NCBI GenBank assembly: GCA_934438035.1
Contig: CAKSBK010000007.1
Location: 1-12,617, forward strand
DNA from: an uncultured Christensenellaceae bacterium
Lineage (GTDB): Bacteria > Bacillota > Clostridia > Christensenellales > Christensenellaceae
Direction: 5' to 3'
DNA length: 12,617 nucleotides
Under the pieces are notes generated by a model. That model made no database searches and was not told the DNA's origin. It saw nothing but the letters and a program-made list of their open reading frames with translations. The position numbers and the translations under genes are program-made. Shown here one piece after another: positions 5,290 to 12,617 of this stretch; the stretch's first letter is position 1; the number at the start of each line of letters is the position of its first letter.

Positions 5290-7980
5290 TTACTGTTCGT
5301 TTACGTTTCTGCCGCAGCAGTTCTTATATTTTTTGCCACTTCCACATGGACAAGGATCGTTTCTTCCTACCTTCGGCGCAGTTCTTCTAACCGTCTTTTT
5401 TACGGTTGAAGCATTTCCGTTTGAAAGCGACGCTTCCGTGGGCTTCATAGTCTGCGTTCTTTCTACTTTAGTTTCAACATTGACTCTGTAAAGCATAGAA
5501 ACGGTATCGTTTGTTATGTTCTGTATCATGCAGTCAAACATATCCGCAGCCTCCTGCCTGAAAGCAACAACGGGATCCGTCTGTCCGTAAGCTCTTAAGC
5601 CTATTCCCTGCTTAAGCTGATCCATATCGTCGATATGGTCCATCCATTTTCTGTCAACATTTTTAAGGAGAACTACTCTTTCTACCTCTCGCATATCAAC
5701 GCCCTTTGCCGCAATCATGTCGCAGCGTTCGCCGTAATGCGAAAGACATCTTTCAACTATATGCTTCTTAGCTTTGTCTGCTGAAATTGTTTTTATGTCA
5801 ATGTCATCAAATATCTCTCCGCTAAACTCCGGCATAAGGCGTTTAATTTCAAGATCAAGCGCTTTTAAATCCCACTCCTCGGGATACATGTTATTAGGGC
5901 AGCACCTGTCCGCAATGTCTCCCGCCGTCTGCTTTATCATCTCTTTGATATTTGCGCTTATATCCTCGCCTAAAAGAACTTTTCTGCGCTGAGAGTATAT
6001 TACCTCTCTTTGCTTGTTCATAACGTCGTCATATCTTAATACGCGACTTCTTGCGTCAAAGTTGCGCTCCTCAAGTCTTTTTTGCGCTTTTTCTATTTGG
6101 CTTGTCATCATGCCGTATTCTAAAGCTATATCCTCTCCGCCGAGGCGCTCTATTATCTGGCGTACTCTTTCCCCGCCGAACAATCTCATAAGATCGTCTT
6201 CAAGCGCAATATAGAACCTTGACTTTCCGGGGTCTCCCTGTCTTCCCGCTCTTCCTCTAAGCTGATTGTCTATACGGCGAGATTCGTGTCTTTCCGTGCC
6301 GATTATATATAATCCGCCGGCTTTAACTACTTTTTCATGCTCGACATCCGTTTCCTGCTTATACTTTTTGACAAGCTCTGCGTATTTCGCCCTTGCGGAT
6401 AAAATTTCTTCATCATTCGTATCCGCGTGAGACATCGCTTCAGCGATCATGTCTTCGGTATATTCAAGTCTTCTCATCTCGCTCTGCGCAAGATAATCCG
6501 GATTTCCTCCCAAAAGTATATCCGTTCCTCTTCCCGCCATATTGGTAGCTATGGTAACGGCGTTAAACTTACCCGCCTGAGCAACGATATACGCTTCTCT
6601 TTCGTGATGCTTGGCGTTTAGAACCTCGTGCTTAACCCCGCGCTTTTTTAGCATTGAAGACAAGATTTCTGAATTTTCAACAGAAACAGTTCCTACTAAA
6701 AGCGGCTGCCCCGTCGCATGCGCCTCGCAGATTTCATCGACGACCGCATTAAATTTAGCCTTCTTTGTAGAATAAATCTTGTCGTTTAAGTCCTCTCTTA
6801 TCATGGGCTTATTTGTAGGTATCTGAACGACGTTTAAGTTATATATTCCTCTAAACTCCGCTTCTTCGGTTTTTGCGGTTCCCGTCATTCCCGAAAGCTT
6901 TCCATACATTCTGAAGAAGTTTTGGAAAGTTATCGTCGCAAGAGTTTTGCTTTCTCTTGCAACCTCAACGCCTTCTTTAGCCTCAATCGCCTGATGAAGC
7001 CCCTCGGAATATCTTCTTCCTATCATAAGTCTTCCCGTAAATTCATCGACGATTATTACCTGACCGTCTTTAACGACGTAGTCGGTATCTCTCTTCATTA
7101 AATAGTTTGCTTTGAGCGCCTGATATACATGGTGGTTAATTTCCGTATTTTCAAGGTCGGAAAAGTTTGCAATATTAAAAAATTTCTCCGCCTTTGCCGT
7201 TCCGCTCTCGGTAAGGTTTGCCGTTTTCGCTTTTTCGTCAAGCACAAAATCGTCTTCTATATGCAGTTTTTTAACGAATGCGTCCGCCCTGCCGTAAAGC
7301 TCCGTGCTCTTTTCTCCCGCACCGGAAATTATAAGCGGAGTTCTCGCTTCGTCTATGAGTATTGAGTCCACCTCGTCGACTATAGCGTAATGAAGCTCCC
7401 TTTGCAGCATTCTGTCGCGGTAAACCACCATATTGTCTCTTAAATAGTCAAATCCGAGCTCATTATTGGTAGCGTAAGTAATGTCCGCAAGATACGCCGC
7501 CTTTTTGTCCTTCGGCTCAATGTCTCTCGTGACAAGCCCGCAGGTAAAGCCTAAAAACGAATACAGCTTACCCATCCATTCGCAGTCTCTTTTCGCAAGA
7601 TATGCGTTTACGGTTACAACATGCACGCCCTTTCCCGCTATTGCGTTTAAGCATACCGGAAGCGTTGCGACAAGCGTCTTGCCCTCGCCCGTTTTCATCT
7701 CCGCAATATCTCCGCCATGAAGTATAATTCCGCCCAAAACCTGAACGTAATAATGTTTCATGCCCAAAACTCTGTACGAGGCTTCTCTTACCTGCGCAAA
7801 AACCTCCGGAAGAAGGTCGTCAAGGCTCTCTCCGTTTTTATATCTTTCCTTATATTCCGCAGTCTTAGCTCTGAGCTCGTCGTCCGTCATTGCGGCGAAC
7901 TTGCTTTCAAGCGCCATAACCGCGTCTGCTTTTTTCCTTGCCTTCTTAAGCGTCTTATCTTCAAAATTGAACAGTTTCAT
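5290..7980 (-). CDS. secA: Preprotein translocase ATPase SecA
   Basis: SecA is the ATP-driven motor that pushes signal-peptide-bearing proteins through SecYEG at the inner face of the membrane. The 896-aa protein shows Walker A MKTGEGKT (95-102), the Walker B/DEVD region [15 protein letters not shown] (201-215) and the second nucleotide-binding-domain motif [21 protein letters not shown] helicase-like [10 protein letters not shown] motif and the preprotein-binding and helical scaffold regions follow. The C-terminal zinc-binding tail [13 protein letters not shown] (877-889) binds SecB or ribosomes in other bacteria. Its length fits housekeeping SecA1 and no second SecA is visible. The ATG at 7980 is supported by the family-typical start MKLF. 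A promoter-like site lies at 8018-8051 and prfB follows 19 bp downstream. Confidence 0.98.
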   Translation of the reverse strand: MKLFNFEDKTLKKARKKADAVMALESKFAAMTDDELRAKTAEYKERYKNGESLDDLLPEVFAQVREASYRVLGMKHYYVQVLGGIILHGGDIAEMKTGEGKTLVATLPVCLNAIAGKGVHVVTVNAYLAKRDCEWMGKLYSFLGFTCGLVTRDIEPKDKKAAYLADITYATNNELGFDYLRDNMVVYRDRMLQRELHYAIVDEVDSILIDEARTPLIISGAGEKSTELYGRADAFVKKLHIEDDFVLDEKAKTANLTESGTAKAEKFFNIANFSDLENTEINHHVYQALKANYLMKRDTDYVVKDGQVIIVDEFTGRLMIGRRYSEGLHQAIEAKEGVEVARESKTLATITFQNFFRMYGKLSGMTGTAKTEEAEFRGIYNLNVVQIPTNKPMIREDLNDKIYSTKKAKFNAVVDEICEAHATGQPLLVGTVSVENSEILSSMLKKRGVKHEVLNAKHHEREAYIVAQAGKFNAVTIATNMAGRGTDILLGGNPDYLAQSEMRRLEYTEDMIAEAMSHADTNDEEILSARAKYAELVKKYKQETDVEHEKVVKAGGLYIIGTERHESRRIDNQLRGRAGRQGDPGKSRFYIALEDDLMRLFGGERVRQIIERLGGEDIALEYGMMTSQIEKAQKRLEERNFDARSRVLRYDDVMNKQREVIYSQRRKVLLGEDISANIKEMIKQTAGDIADRCCPNNMYPEEWDLKALDLEIKRLMPEFSGEIFDDIDIKTISADKAKKHIVERCLSHYGERCDMIAAKGVDMREVERVVLLKNVDRKWMDHIDDMDQLKQGIGLRAYGQTDPVVAFRQEAADMFDCMIQNITNDTVSMLYRVNVETKVERTQTMKPTEASLSNGNASTVKKTVRRTAPKVGRNDPCPCGSGKKYKNCCGRNVNEQ

Positions 7981-8017
7981 TAAAATCGCCTTTCAAATTC
8001 GTTTGCAAAAATAATCT

Positions 8018-8051
8018 ATTATATTTTATCATTATTCATTCGTTTTGTACA
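8018..8051 (-). promoter_or_regulatory. Probable secA promoter
   Basis: On the - strand TGTACA (8046-8051) lies 17 bp from TAAAAT (8023-8028), and an overlapping TATAAT sits at 8018-8023. The site lies between the trkA terminator and secA, with about 40 nt of leader, so secA-prfB is probably an independent transcription unit. The -35 match is only 4 of 6. Confidence 0.45.
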
Positions 8052-8070
8052 GCAATACAACCGGCCTCAA

Positions 8071-8095
8071 ATAAAAAAAGCCCGCAAACGGGCTT
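8071..8095 (-). terminator. Terminator after the TrkA-like gene
   Basis: AAGCCCG (8078-8084), loop CAAA, then CGGGCTT (8089-8095) form a GC-rich 7-bp stem. On the - strand it is followed by a run of seven T (complement of 8073-8079), a textbook Rho-independent terminator 5 nt after the trkA stop. On the + strand the tail is TTAATTTTAT, so it may work both ways, but no + strand gene feeds it. Confidence 0.88.
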
Positions 8096-8099
8096 AATT

Positions 8100-8750
8100 T
8101 TATCTTTTATTAGTATATTTAATTGCGTCTGTGGGCTTTGCCATTACGAGAATGTGGTCGTCCTCTTCAAATTCATACGACGATCCCGGCATGCTCATAA
8201 GCTCATTTCCTTTTTTAACTCCGAGTATGTTAAACGCATATTTGTTGCGCACATCTATCTGCGCTATGCTTTTTCCCGCCCATGCGGGAATTACAGGCAA
8301 CTCGAAAATAGAATACTCATCGTTTAACTCTATGCATTCAAATATATTATTTCCCGAGCATCTTACGGCAAGATTATACGCAACCTCAGTTTCCGGCAAA
8401 ATCACCTCGTCTGCGCCCGCCATAATGAGAAATTTTTTATGAACTTCGTTTGCGGCTTTGCAAATTATATATTTTGCGCCCAGCTCTTTCATGTTCGACG
8501 TTATCATAAGCGGAGATTCCAAATTGCCTCCCATGGTTACAAAGCACATATCGTAATTCGAAATGCCTAGGTTTTTTATTACTGCAGGTTTTGTGCAGTC
8601 TCCTATAACCGCGCGTGTACAGCTGTCTTGAATTGCGTCTATATTATCCTTATTTATGTCCACAACCATTACGTCGTTTCCCATATCAAACATTTTCTTC
8701 GCAAGCGAGCTTCCGAAACGCCCTAATCCTACCACTAAAACAGATTTCAT
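8100..8750 (-). CDS. TrkA/KtrA-type potassium uptake regulator (RCK protein)
   Basis: This 216-aa cytoplasmic protein has an RCK_N Rossmann domain (1-125) and an RCK_C domain (about 135-210). The dinucleotide or ATP site is clear: GLGRFG at 8-13, with acidic D31 at the end of the second strand (VVDINKD). Such single-RCK proteins form octameric rings that gate a membrane partner (KtrB/TrkH) in response to nucleotides, or c-di-AMP at the RCK_C domain. Length fits KtrA (about 220 aa) rather than double-RCK TrkA (about 450 aa). No KtrB/TrkH gene is in the window, so the partner is elsewhere. GGAGG at 8757-8761 supports the ATG at 8750. A promoter overlapped by an inverted repeat precedes it. Confidence 0.92.
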   Translation of the reverse strand: MKSVLVVGLGRFGSSLAKKMFDMGNDVMVVDINKDNIDAIQDSCTRAVIGDCTKPAVIKNLGISNYDMCFVTMGGNLESPLMITSNMKELGAKYIICKAANEVHKKFLIMAGADEVILPETEVAYNLAVRCSGNNIFECIELNDEYSIFELPVIPAWAGKSIAQIDVRNKYAFNILGVKKGNELMSMPGSSYEFEEDDHILVMAKPTDAIKYTNKR

Positions 8751-8762
8751 ATCTAACCTCCG

Positions 8763-8804
8763 TAATTATAAGCAGATTATATACTTATAATTAAAAAAAA
8801 TCAA
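8763..8804 (-). promoter_or_regulatory. trkA promoter overlapped by a perfect inverted repeat
   Basis: On the - strand TTGATT (8799-8804) and TATAAT (8776-8781) are separated by 17 bp, a good promoter. TAATTATAAG (8763-8772) and CTTATAATTA (8784-8793) form a perfect 10-bp inverted repeat that brackets the -10 box, a typical operator position for a repressor. The repeat is all A/T except one C/G pair, so chance is possible. Confidence 0.55.
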
Positions 8805-8811
8805 TTACTTA

Positions 8812-9537
8812 TTAAAAAACAGAACGCACAAGCTCATAAATAACGGGCAGCACCACCGCAGGCAGCATATTTCCCACTCTGAAAAGCTTTTTAAAAGCAA
8901 TATTTACACCCACGCAGAATATCAGTACCGAACCGACATAAGAGATATTATCCACCATACTTTGCGTTAAAAACGAGCCGCAAAGCGCCGAAATTGCAGT
9001 AATTGTTCCCTGAAAAACAAATAGCGGTATTACGGAAAAAACCGCGCCTTTGCCGTAAGTTGAAGAAAATACCATTACGAGTATTCCGTCTAAAACGGCT
9101 TTTGCCGCAAGCATGGAATAATCTCCCCTCGTACCGTCTTCAATGGAACCGACTATCGCCATAGCCCCCACGCATATTACAAGAGAAGTGTTTACAAAGT
9201 CGTCTATAAATCCGCCGTCGTTTTCTCCGCCCGCTTTTTTTCTTATTTTCTCTCCCAGCTTTTCCATTCCGTCTTCTATTTTAGCAAGCTCTCCTATAAG
9301 CGTGCCTATAACAAGAGAAAAAATAAGCGTCATCGTTCCCGTCGTTTCTAAGCTTCCATCCTTAAATACAAGCATTTTAGTCATCGCCCCGGCAATACCC
9401 AAAAACACGGTTGCAAGACCGCAGGCACGCAAAAGCGAATTTTTAATATTTTCGTTTATTCCTTTTTTAATAACAATTCCCAATACTCCGCCGATAATAA
9501 CCGCCGCGGAATTAATAATCGTTCCTAAACCTTTCAT
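8812..9537 (-). CDS. DUF554 (YdfK-like) multi-pass membrane protein
   Basis: This 241-aa integral membrane protein of the DUF554 family has several hydrophobic spans: roughly 4-24 (GTIINSAAVIIGGVLGIVI), 35-55, 70-87, 115-133, 140-160, 165-185, 195-212 and 220-238. It has glycine-rich helices and a charged cytoplasmic-looking loop at about 90-110. The biochemical role of the family is not established, though a transporter has been suggested from topology. Length fits the family (about 225-240 aa). The ATG at 9537 follows an AGGG-type site, just after a hairpin terminator that ends the deoC pair. It has no clear promoter of its own and may depend on read-through. Confidence 0.88.
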   Translation of the reverse strand: MKGLGTIINSAAVIIGGVLGIVIKKGINENIKNSLLRACGLATVFLGIAGAMTKMLVFKDGSLETTGTMTLIFSLVIGTLIGELAKIEDGMEKLGEKIRKKAGGENDGGFIDDFVNTSLVICVGAMAIVGSIEDGTRGDYSMLAAKAVLDGILVMVFSSTYGKGAVFSVIPLFVFQGTITAISALCGSFLTQSMVDNISYVGSVLIFCVGVNIAFKKLFRVGNMLPAVVLPVIYELVRSVF

Positions 9538-9545
9538 ATTTCCCT

Positions 9546-9580
9546 ATAAAAATACGACCGATACTTTTTTTGTATCGGTC
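9546..9580 (-). terminator. Terminator between the DeoC-like gene and the DUF554 gene
   Basis: GACCGATAC (9556-9564) and GTATCGGTC (9572-9580) form a perfect 9-bp stem around a 7-nt homopolymer loop. On the - strand GTATTTTTATAG follows. It starts 10 nt after the stop of the gene at 9591 and ends about 10 nt before the DUF554 start codon, so it may act as a partial terminator setting the dose of the downstream gene. Confidence 0.8.
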
Positions 9581-9590
9581 AAAGCTAATT

Positions 9591-10331
9591 TTAAACTTCT
9601 TTAAGCGCCTCTTTTACGACCTCAAAAGGCAAAGTCGGTTCAATTACGCATGCGCCCGCCGCAATAAGCTCCTTTGCTCTTTTAAACGTCTTTATCTCGC
9701 CGTTTATTTCTATTTCTGCGTCCTCTCCCAAATACTTTTTTGCAAATTTGACATCCTCGGGCAAAGCGTCTTTTTTAAACAGCGTATTTGAAATTTTGAC
9801 GCGCTCCGCTCCGCTGTTTTTTATTATTTTGAGCATTATCTGCTTTTCGGAATCGCTCAAAAGGCCCTGTTCGTATACTATTTTAAGCTTAATCATGCCG
9901 TTTGCCTCAGCCAACATGGCTGCAAGCTCTTTTTCTACGTAGTCGTATTCCCCGCTTTTAAGAGCAGAAAAGCTCGGGTAAACGTCGGCTTCACAAGCAC
10001 CGTTTACTATCGCCTCTCTTATTTCGCAAAGCTTTGAGTTTAAACTCTGCGCAGAATGCATATATCCGCATACCGTAACCGTTTTAATTCCGCTTCCGCT
10101 TAAAAGCTTTGCGGTCATAGGTACATAATAAGGAAAAACCGAAACGGCATGCAGCCCGTATTTTTTCGCCTCTTCGCAGGCAAAAATCACTTCGTCTCTC
10201 GAAACATCCGGATTTAACATCGAACAGCTTATATCGGCTATAACCTCCTTAGGCGTTATCGCGGCGGTTTTTCCGTCAAGCTGCGCTAAAACCTCTTTTG
10301 AAACCTTTGCAATTATTCCCGAAAGCTCCAT
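9591..10331 (-). CDS. Divergent DeoC-like aldolase paralogue with altered active site
   Basis: This 246-aa protein aligns along its length with the DeoC upstream of it and is a TIM-barrel member of the same superfamily. The Schiff-base lysine is kept (K179 in GAERVKIS, against K184 in GAEWVKTS), as is an acidic residue (D116 in CEADVY, against D121 in EIDMVIN). The second active-site lysine (KVKAS, K213) is replaced by E208 in AEIEIN. The DHT motif and the active-site cysteine are gone, and the phosphate-binding GAERFGTS has become GACVIEPT. It may have a different aldol-type substrate, or assist the neighbouring DeoC. AAAGGAG in the 12-bp gap supports the ATG. The two genes are surely cotranscribed. 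Confidence 0.78.
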   Translation of the reverse strand: MELSGIIAKVSKEVLAQLDGKTAAITPKEVIADISCSMLNPDVSRDEVIFACEEAKKYGLHAVSVFPYYVPMTAKLLSGSGIKTVTVCGYMHSAQSLNSKLCEIREAIVNGACEADVYPSFSALKSGEYDYVEKELAAMLAEANGMIKLKIVYEQGLLSDSEKQIMLKIIKNSGAERVKISNTLFKKDALPEDVKFAKKYLGEDAEIEINGEIKTFKRAKELIAAGACVIEPTLPFEVVKEALKEV

Positions 10332-10343
10332 AATTCTCCTTTA

Positions 10344-11099
10344 TTATGCGGTTGGGTCAATTCCCTTAACGATGAAAATGCCCTTTGAGGTTCCGAATCT
10401 TTCCGCACCCGCCGCAATAAGCTCGTCCGCTATCTGTCTGTTATTTACGCCTGTTGAAGCCTTTACCTTGCAAGCGTCTCCGACCGTTCTCTTCATAAGC
10501 CTTACCGCCTCTACGGTTGCGCCTCCCTTGCCGAAGCCAGAAGAAGTCTTAACCCATTCCGCACCCGCTCTTTTTGAAAGCTCGCACGCAACGACGATTT
10601 CCTCGTCGGTAAGGTTAGAAGACTCAATTATTACCTTAACCTCAGCCGCAGGGTGCGCAGCGTCGCAAACCGCCTTTATATCGTCAAAAACGTCTTTATA
10701 TCTCTTGTCTTTAAGCGCGCCTATGTTTATTACCATATCTATCTCCTGCGCGCCGTTTTTAACTGCCTCTGCAGTCTCTACGGTTTTAACAAGAGTTGTC
10801 GTCGCGCCTAAGGGGAAACCTACTACACATGCGCACTTAACTCCGCTGCCCTTAAGCTGCTCATGAACATATTTTACATGTGTGGGATTTATGCAAACGC
10901 TTGCAAAGTGATATTCCTTAGCCTCATCGCAGAACTTTTTTACAGTCTGTCTTGTAGTATCGCACTTAAGAACCGTATGATCCATATATTTAGCATATGA
11001 GGGGTCGTAGCCCTGCTTTGCAACAACCTTTTTAGACTCTTCTGACGCAACGTCCTTCATCTGTGCCTTAACATCCTCAATGATTTTTGCAATATCCAT
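10344..11099 (-). CDS. deoC: Deoxyribose-phosphate aldolase (DERA)
   Basis: DeoC splits 2-deoxyribose 5-phosphate into acetaldehyde and glyceraldehyde 3-phosphate in the cytoplasm, the last step of deoxynucleoside breakdown. The 251-aa protein carries the full motif set: MDHTVLK (39-45), C69 in VCINP, D121 in EIDMVIN, the Schiff-base K184 in VKTSSGF, K213 in KVKASTG and GAERFGTSKG near the end. Length is normal for class I DERA, with an N-terminal extension of about 30 residues as in other Clostridia. AAAGGAGCG supports the ATG at 11099. A promoter with several inverted repeats lies upstream and a divergent paralogue follows 12 bp downstream. A sugar kinase a little upstream fits (deoxy)ribose use. 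Confidence 0.97.
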   Translation of the reverse strand: MDIAKIIEDVKAQMKDVASEESKKVVAKQGYDPSYAKYMDHTVLKCDTTRQTVKKFCDEAKEYHFASVCINPTHVKYVHEQLKGSGVKCACVVGFPLGATTTLVKTVETAEAVKNGAQEIDMVINIGALKDKRYKDVFDDIKAVCDAAHPAAEVKVIIESSNLTDEEIVVACELSKRAGAEWVKTSSGFGKGGATVEAVRLMKRTVGDACKVKASTGVNNRQIADELIAAGAERFGTSKGIFIVKGIDPTA

Positions 11100-11141
11100 T
11101 TCAACGCGCTCCTTTAATAATTAAATAATATATTAAATTAA

Positions 11142-11191
11142 TTGTATTCACTTTACAATGTGATTGTATCATAAAAATATGTCTGATACAA
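11142..11191 (-). promoter_or_regulatory. deoC promoter with a cluster of TTGTA/TACAA operator-like repeats
   Basis: On the - strand TTGTAT (11186-11191) and TACAAT (11163-11168) are 17 bp apart. The boxes lie inside a perfect 8-bp inverted repeat, TTGTATCA (11164-11171) with TGATACAA (11184-11191). Two further symmetric pairs overlap it: TACAAT (11154-11159) with ATTGTA (11163-11168), and TTGTA (11142-11146) with TACAA (11154-11158). Stacked half-sites over and just after a promoter are typical of repressor control, perhaps by the XRE protein encoded just upstream. That link is a guess. Confidence 0.6.
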
Positions 11192-11210
11192 TGTCTTTAT
11201 TTGCATACAA

Positions 11211-11239
11211 ATAAAAAAGGGACGGGAGCGGCTCCCGTC
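11211..11239 (-). terminator. Terminator after the XRE-family gene
   Basis: GACGGGAG (11221-11228) and CTCCCGTC (11232-11239) form an 8-bp GC-rich stem with a 3-nt loop. On the - strand CCCTTTTTTATTTG follows. It starts 16 nt past the XRE stop codon and isolates that gene from the deoC promoter. An extra inverted repeat, TTTATTTG (11196-11203) with CAAATAAA (11208-11215), overlaps its tail. Confidence 0.88.
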
Positions 11240-11255
11240 TTAAATGCGAACGATA

Positions 11256-11537
11256 TTATCTCGTTATGTACCCGTAAAATCTCTTGTCCAAAATACCTTG
11301 AGAATCCATATATTCCTTAACCGCCGTATTGACGATAAACACTAAGGCAATACTCATAAGCTGATGCCATGACAGCTTTTCTCTTCCCGTTTCTATGTTG
11401 GATATTCTTATTCTCGAATAGCCGCAAAGCTCACCGAGCTTTTGCTGCGTAATTCTCATCATTTTTCTTAACTCCGGCATACGTTTGGCAAAATCCTCAC
11501 AAATTGCCGCTTTTTCGGTTTTAGACAATTCCAACAT
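11256..11537 (-). CDS. Small XRE-family helix-turn-helix DNA-binding protein
   Basis: This 93-aa protein has a Cro/CI (XRE) helix-turn-helix at about residues 23-66. Its key segment is ITQQKLGELCGYSRIRISNI, followed by ETGREKLSW. The N-terminal 20 residues are charged. The C-terminal 25 residues have a short hydrophobic stretch (SIALVFIVN) and no known sensor domain. A near-consensus promoter (TTGACA-17-TAAAAT) lies just upstream, but the start codon has only a weak ribosome binding site. It stands as a single gene between two terminators, with a sugar kinase before it and deoC after it. A role as local repressor of the deoC pair is plausible from position, not proven. Confidence 0.85.
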   Translation of the reverse strand: MLELSKTEKAAICEDFAKRMPELRKMMRITQQKLGELCGYSRIRISNIETGREKLSWHQLMSIALVFIVNTAVKEYMDSQGILDKRFYGYITR

Positions 11538-11571
11538 GTGTGTACTCGCAATGCTTTCTTATTTTTTTAAC

Positions 11572-11600
11572 ATTTTATCATAATAGAAATAAATTGTCAA
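11572..11600 (-). promoter_or_regulatory. Strong promoter of the XRE-family gene
   Basis: On the - strand a perfect TTGACA (11595-11600) lies 17 bp from TAAAAT (11572-11577), the best sigma-A-type promoter in the window. The start codon at 11537 is only about 30 nt from the expected transcription start. Confidence 0.7.
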
Positions 11601-11659
11601 TACAAACAAATGTTTCAGGATTGATTCTTTTATATTTATTAAACAAACGTACTTTTTTT

Positions 11660-11693
11660 AACATATAAAACGCCCTGCCAAAAGAGCAGAGCG
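11660..11693 (-). terminator. Terminator after the ribokinase-family gene
   Basis: On the - strand CGCTCTGC (complement of 11686-11693) pairs with GCAGGGCG (complement of 11671-11678) through 8 bp including one U-G pair, around a 7-nt loop. TTTTATATGTT follows. It lies 22 nt after the kinase stop codon. The U-G pair exists only on the - strand, which supports this direction. Confidence 0.75.
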
Positions 11694-11715
11694 AAATTTT
11701 ACAAAAATATTTAAT

Positions 11716-12617
11716 TTAATCGAGAATGTCAAAATGAACGTTTCTCTCTTCAAGAAAGCTCTTTACTTTTTCAAGCGTTCCGAGGCTGGGCTGCGCTCCC
11801 GAGCCCATTGCCGTTACTGCGCCTGCGGCATTGGCAAACTGCATTGCAGTTTTTTCATCCGCACCGGAAGCGATCATAAATGCAAACGCCGCATTAAACG
11901 AATCCCCCGCCGCGGTAGCGTCAACCGCCTTTATTTTATATGCCGGAACAAATTCCTCTCTTTCGCTGTTTCCGAAATAAGAGCCATGCGAGCCTAATGT
12001 AAACACTACGTTTTTAGCGCCCTTTTCCATCATAGCTTTCATTGCCTCATGAGTTTTTTCTCTATCCTCAAAGTCCGGCATTATTCCCGTATATCTTTCG
12101 CATTCCGTTTCATTCGGCGTAACGTAATCCGCCGCCTTAAAGAATTTTTCCGGGCATTCAAGCGCAGGCGCGCTGTTGAATATTATTTTGCATTTTTTAT
12201 CCTTGGCATAATCAAGAACATACTCTATAGCATCGAAATTTGTCTCCAGCTGGAACATTAAAACGTCGCAGTCGTCAATCACGTGAAGCGCATTGTCAAT
12301 TTCTTCTTTAGTTATTGTAATATTAGCGTTTTGCGCAATCATTATTGCGTTATCTCCGTTGTCGTCAACCATAATTACGCAGCAGCCGCTGTTTTCACCC
12401 TTTCCGGTAATTAGGTAATCGGTGTTAACTCCGTATCCTTCTATCGTCTTTCTTATAATTTTTCCCGGCTCGTCGTCTCCGATTTTGCCTATCATATATA
12501 CTTCCGCTCCGAGCTTCGCCGCCTGAACCGCTTGGTTAGCTCCTTTTCCGCCGGTATAAAAACCGTTTCTGTAGCCGCATATGGTCTCTCCCTTTTTAGG
12601 CAAACGTGGTCCCCAAC
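11716..12617 (-). CDS. Ribokinase-family (PfkB) sugar kinase, 5' end outside the window
   Basis: The kinase transfers phosphate from ATP to a sugar such as ribose or deoxyribose. About 300 residues are visible, and the frame stays open to the window edge (...WGPRLPKKGET). The TTG at 12603 encodes the internal leucine of LPKKGET and is not a start; about 15-20 N-terminal residues are probably missing. Both PfkB signatures are present: TGGKGANQAVQAAKLGA near the start, and VDATAAGDSFNAAFAF with the catalytic aspartate of AAGD and its anion-hole glycine. NSAPALE and TPNETECERYTG match ribokinases. deoC lies downstream beyond one small gene, so ribokinase (rbsK) or deoxyribokinase (deoK) are both possible; the sequence in view does not decide. 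A terminator follows, so the kinase is not simply cotranscribed with deoC. Confidence 0.93.
   Translation of the reverse strand, partial: WGPRLPKKGETICGYRNGFYTGGKGANQAVQAAKLGAEVYMIGKIGDDEPGKIIRKTIEGYGVNTDYLITGKGENSGCCVIMVDDNGDNAIMIAQNANITITKEEIDNALHVIDDCDVLMFQLETNFDAIEYVLDYAKDKKCKIIFNSAPALECPEKFFKAADYVTPNETECERYTGIMPDFEDREKTHEAMKAMMEKGAKNVVFTLGSHGSYFGNSEREEFVPAYKIKAVDATAAGDSFNAAFAFMIASGADEKTAMQFANAAGAVTAMGSGAQPSLGTLEKVKSFLEERNVHFDILD

Noticed and set aside
12601..12603. TTG as the start codon of the ribokinase-family gene
   Set aside because: The frame stays open to the window edge and the TTG encodes the conserved leucine before PKKGET; the true start lies outside the window.
1..12617. CRISPR arrays, insertion sequences, prophage structural genes, rRNA
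   Set aside because: No regularly spaced repeats, no transposase reading frame, no phage structural genes and no rRNA-like sequence were seen on reading both strands.

Overview
The window looks like a chromosomal segment of a low-to-mid GC Firmicute, most likely a gut-type member of the Clostridia. The evidence is a secA-prfB gene pair, AAAGGAG-type ribosome binding sites, TTGACA/TATAAT-like promoters, T-tailed hairpin terminators, and a Tn916/Tn1549-type integrative element. It has two parts that meet at a tRNA-Ser gene near 3.6-3.9 kb.

Part 1 (about 1-3600, + strand) is the integrase end of an integrative and conjugative element (ICE). In order it holds: a non-coding leader with an 8-codon mini-ORF, a T-tailed attenuator-like hairpin and a perfect AT-rich inverted repeat; a sigma-70 region-4-like regulator (500-1006); about 570 bp without a convincing gene but dense in inverted repeats; a PemK/MazF-family gene with an unusual cysteine-rich tail (1581-2096); a small excisionase-like MerR/HTH protein; a large inverted repeat; and a Tn916-type tyrosine integrase (2417-3595). 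The integrase reads toward the 3' end of an intact tRNA-Ser(CGA) on the - strand (3641-3731), the presumed attachment site. A second copy of the tRNA, only its 5' half and broken just after the anticodon loop, lies 189 bp further on (3882-3920), which points to more than one integration event here.

Part 2 (about 4120-12617) is ordinary chromosome, entirely on the - strand, so it is transcribed from right to left. The order of transcription is: ribokinase-family sugar kinase (5' end outside the window), a small XRE-type repressor-like protein, deoC (deoxyribose-phosphate aldolase), a divergent DeoC-like paralogue, a DUF554 membrane protein, a TrkA/KtrA-type potassium regulator, secA, and prfB. 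Hairpin terminators follow the kinase, the XRE gene, the deoC pair, trkA and (weakly) prfB. Promoter-like sites precede the XRE gene, deoC, trkA and secA. The kinase and aldolase suggest breakdown of (deoxy)ribose or nucleosides; secA and prfB form a conserved secretion and translation pair.

The most interesting stretch is 1031-1573. It has at least eight potential helices, G-U pairs that favour + strand transcription, and a chain of mutually exclusive 7-9 bp pairings. The last of these pairs an anti-Shine-Dalgarno segment with the ribosome binding site of the MazF-like gene. I read this as a candidate RNA switch, or a large structured RNA, controlling a toxin-family gene that has no visible antitoxin. 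This is inference from base pairing read by eye, not a folded or conserved model.
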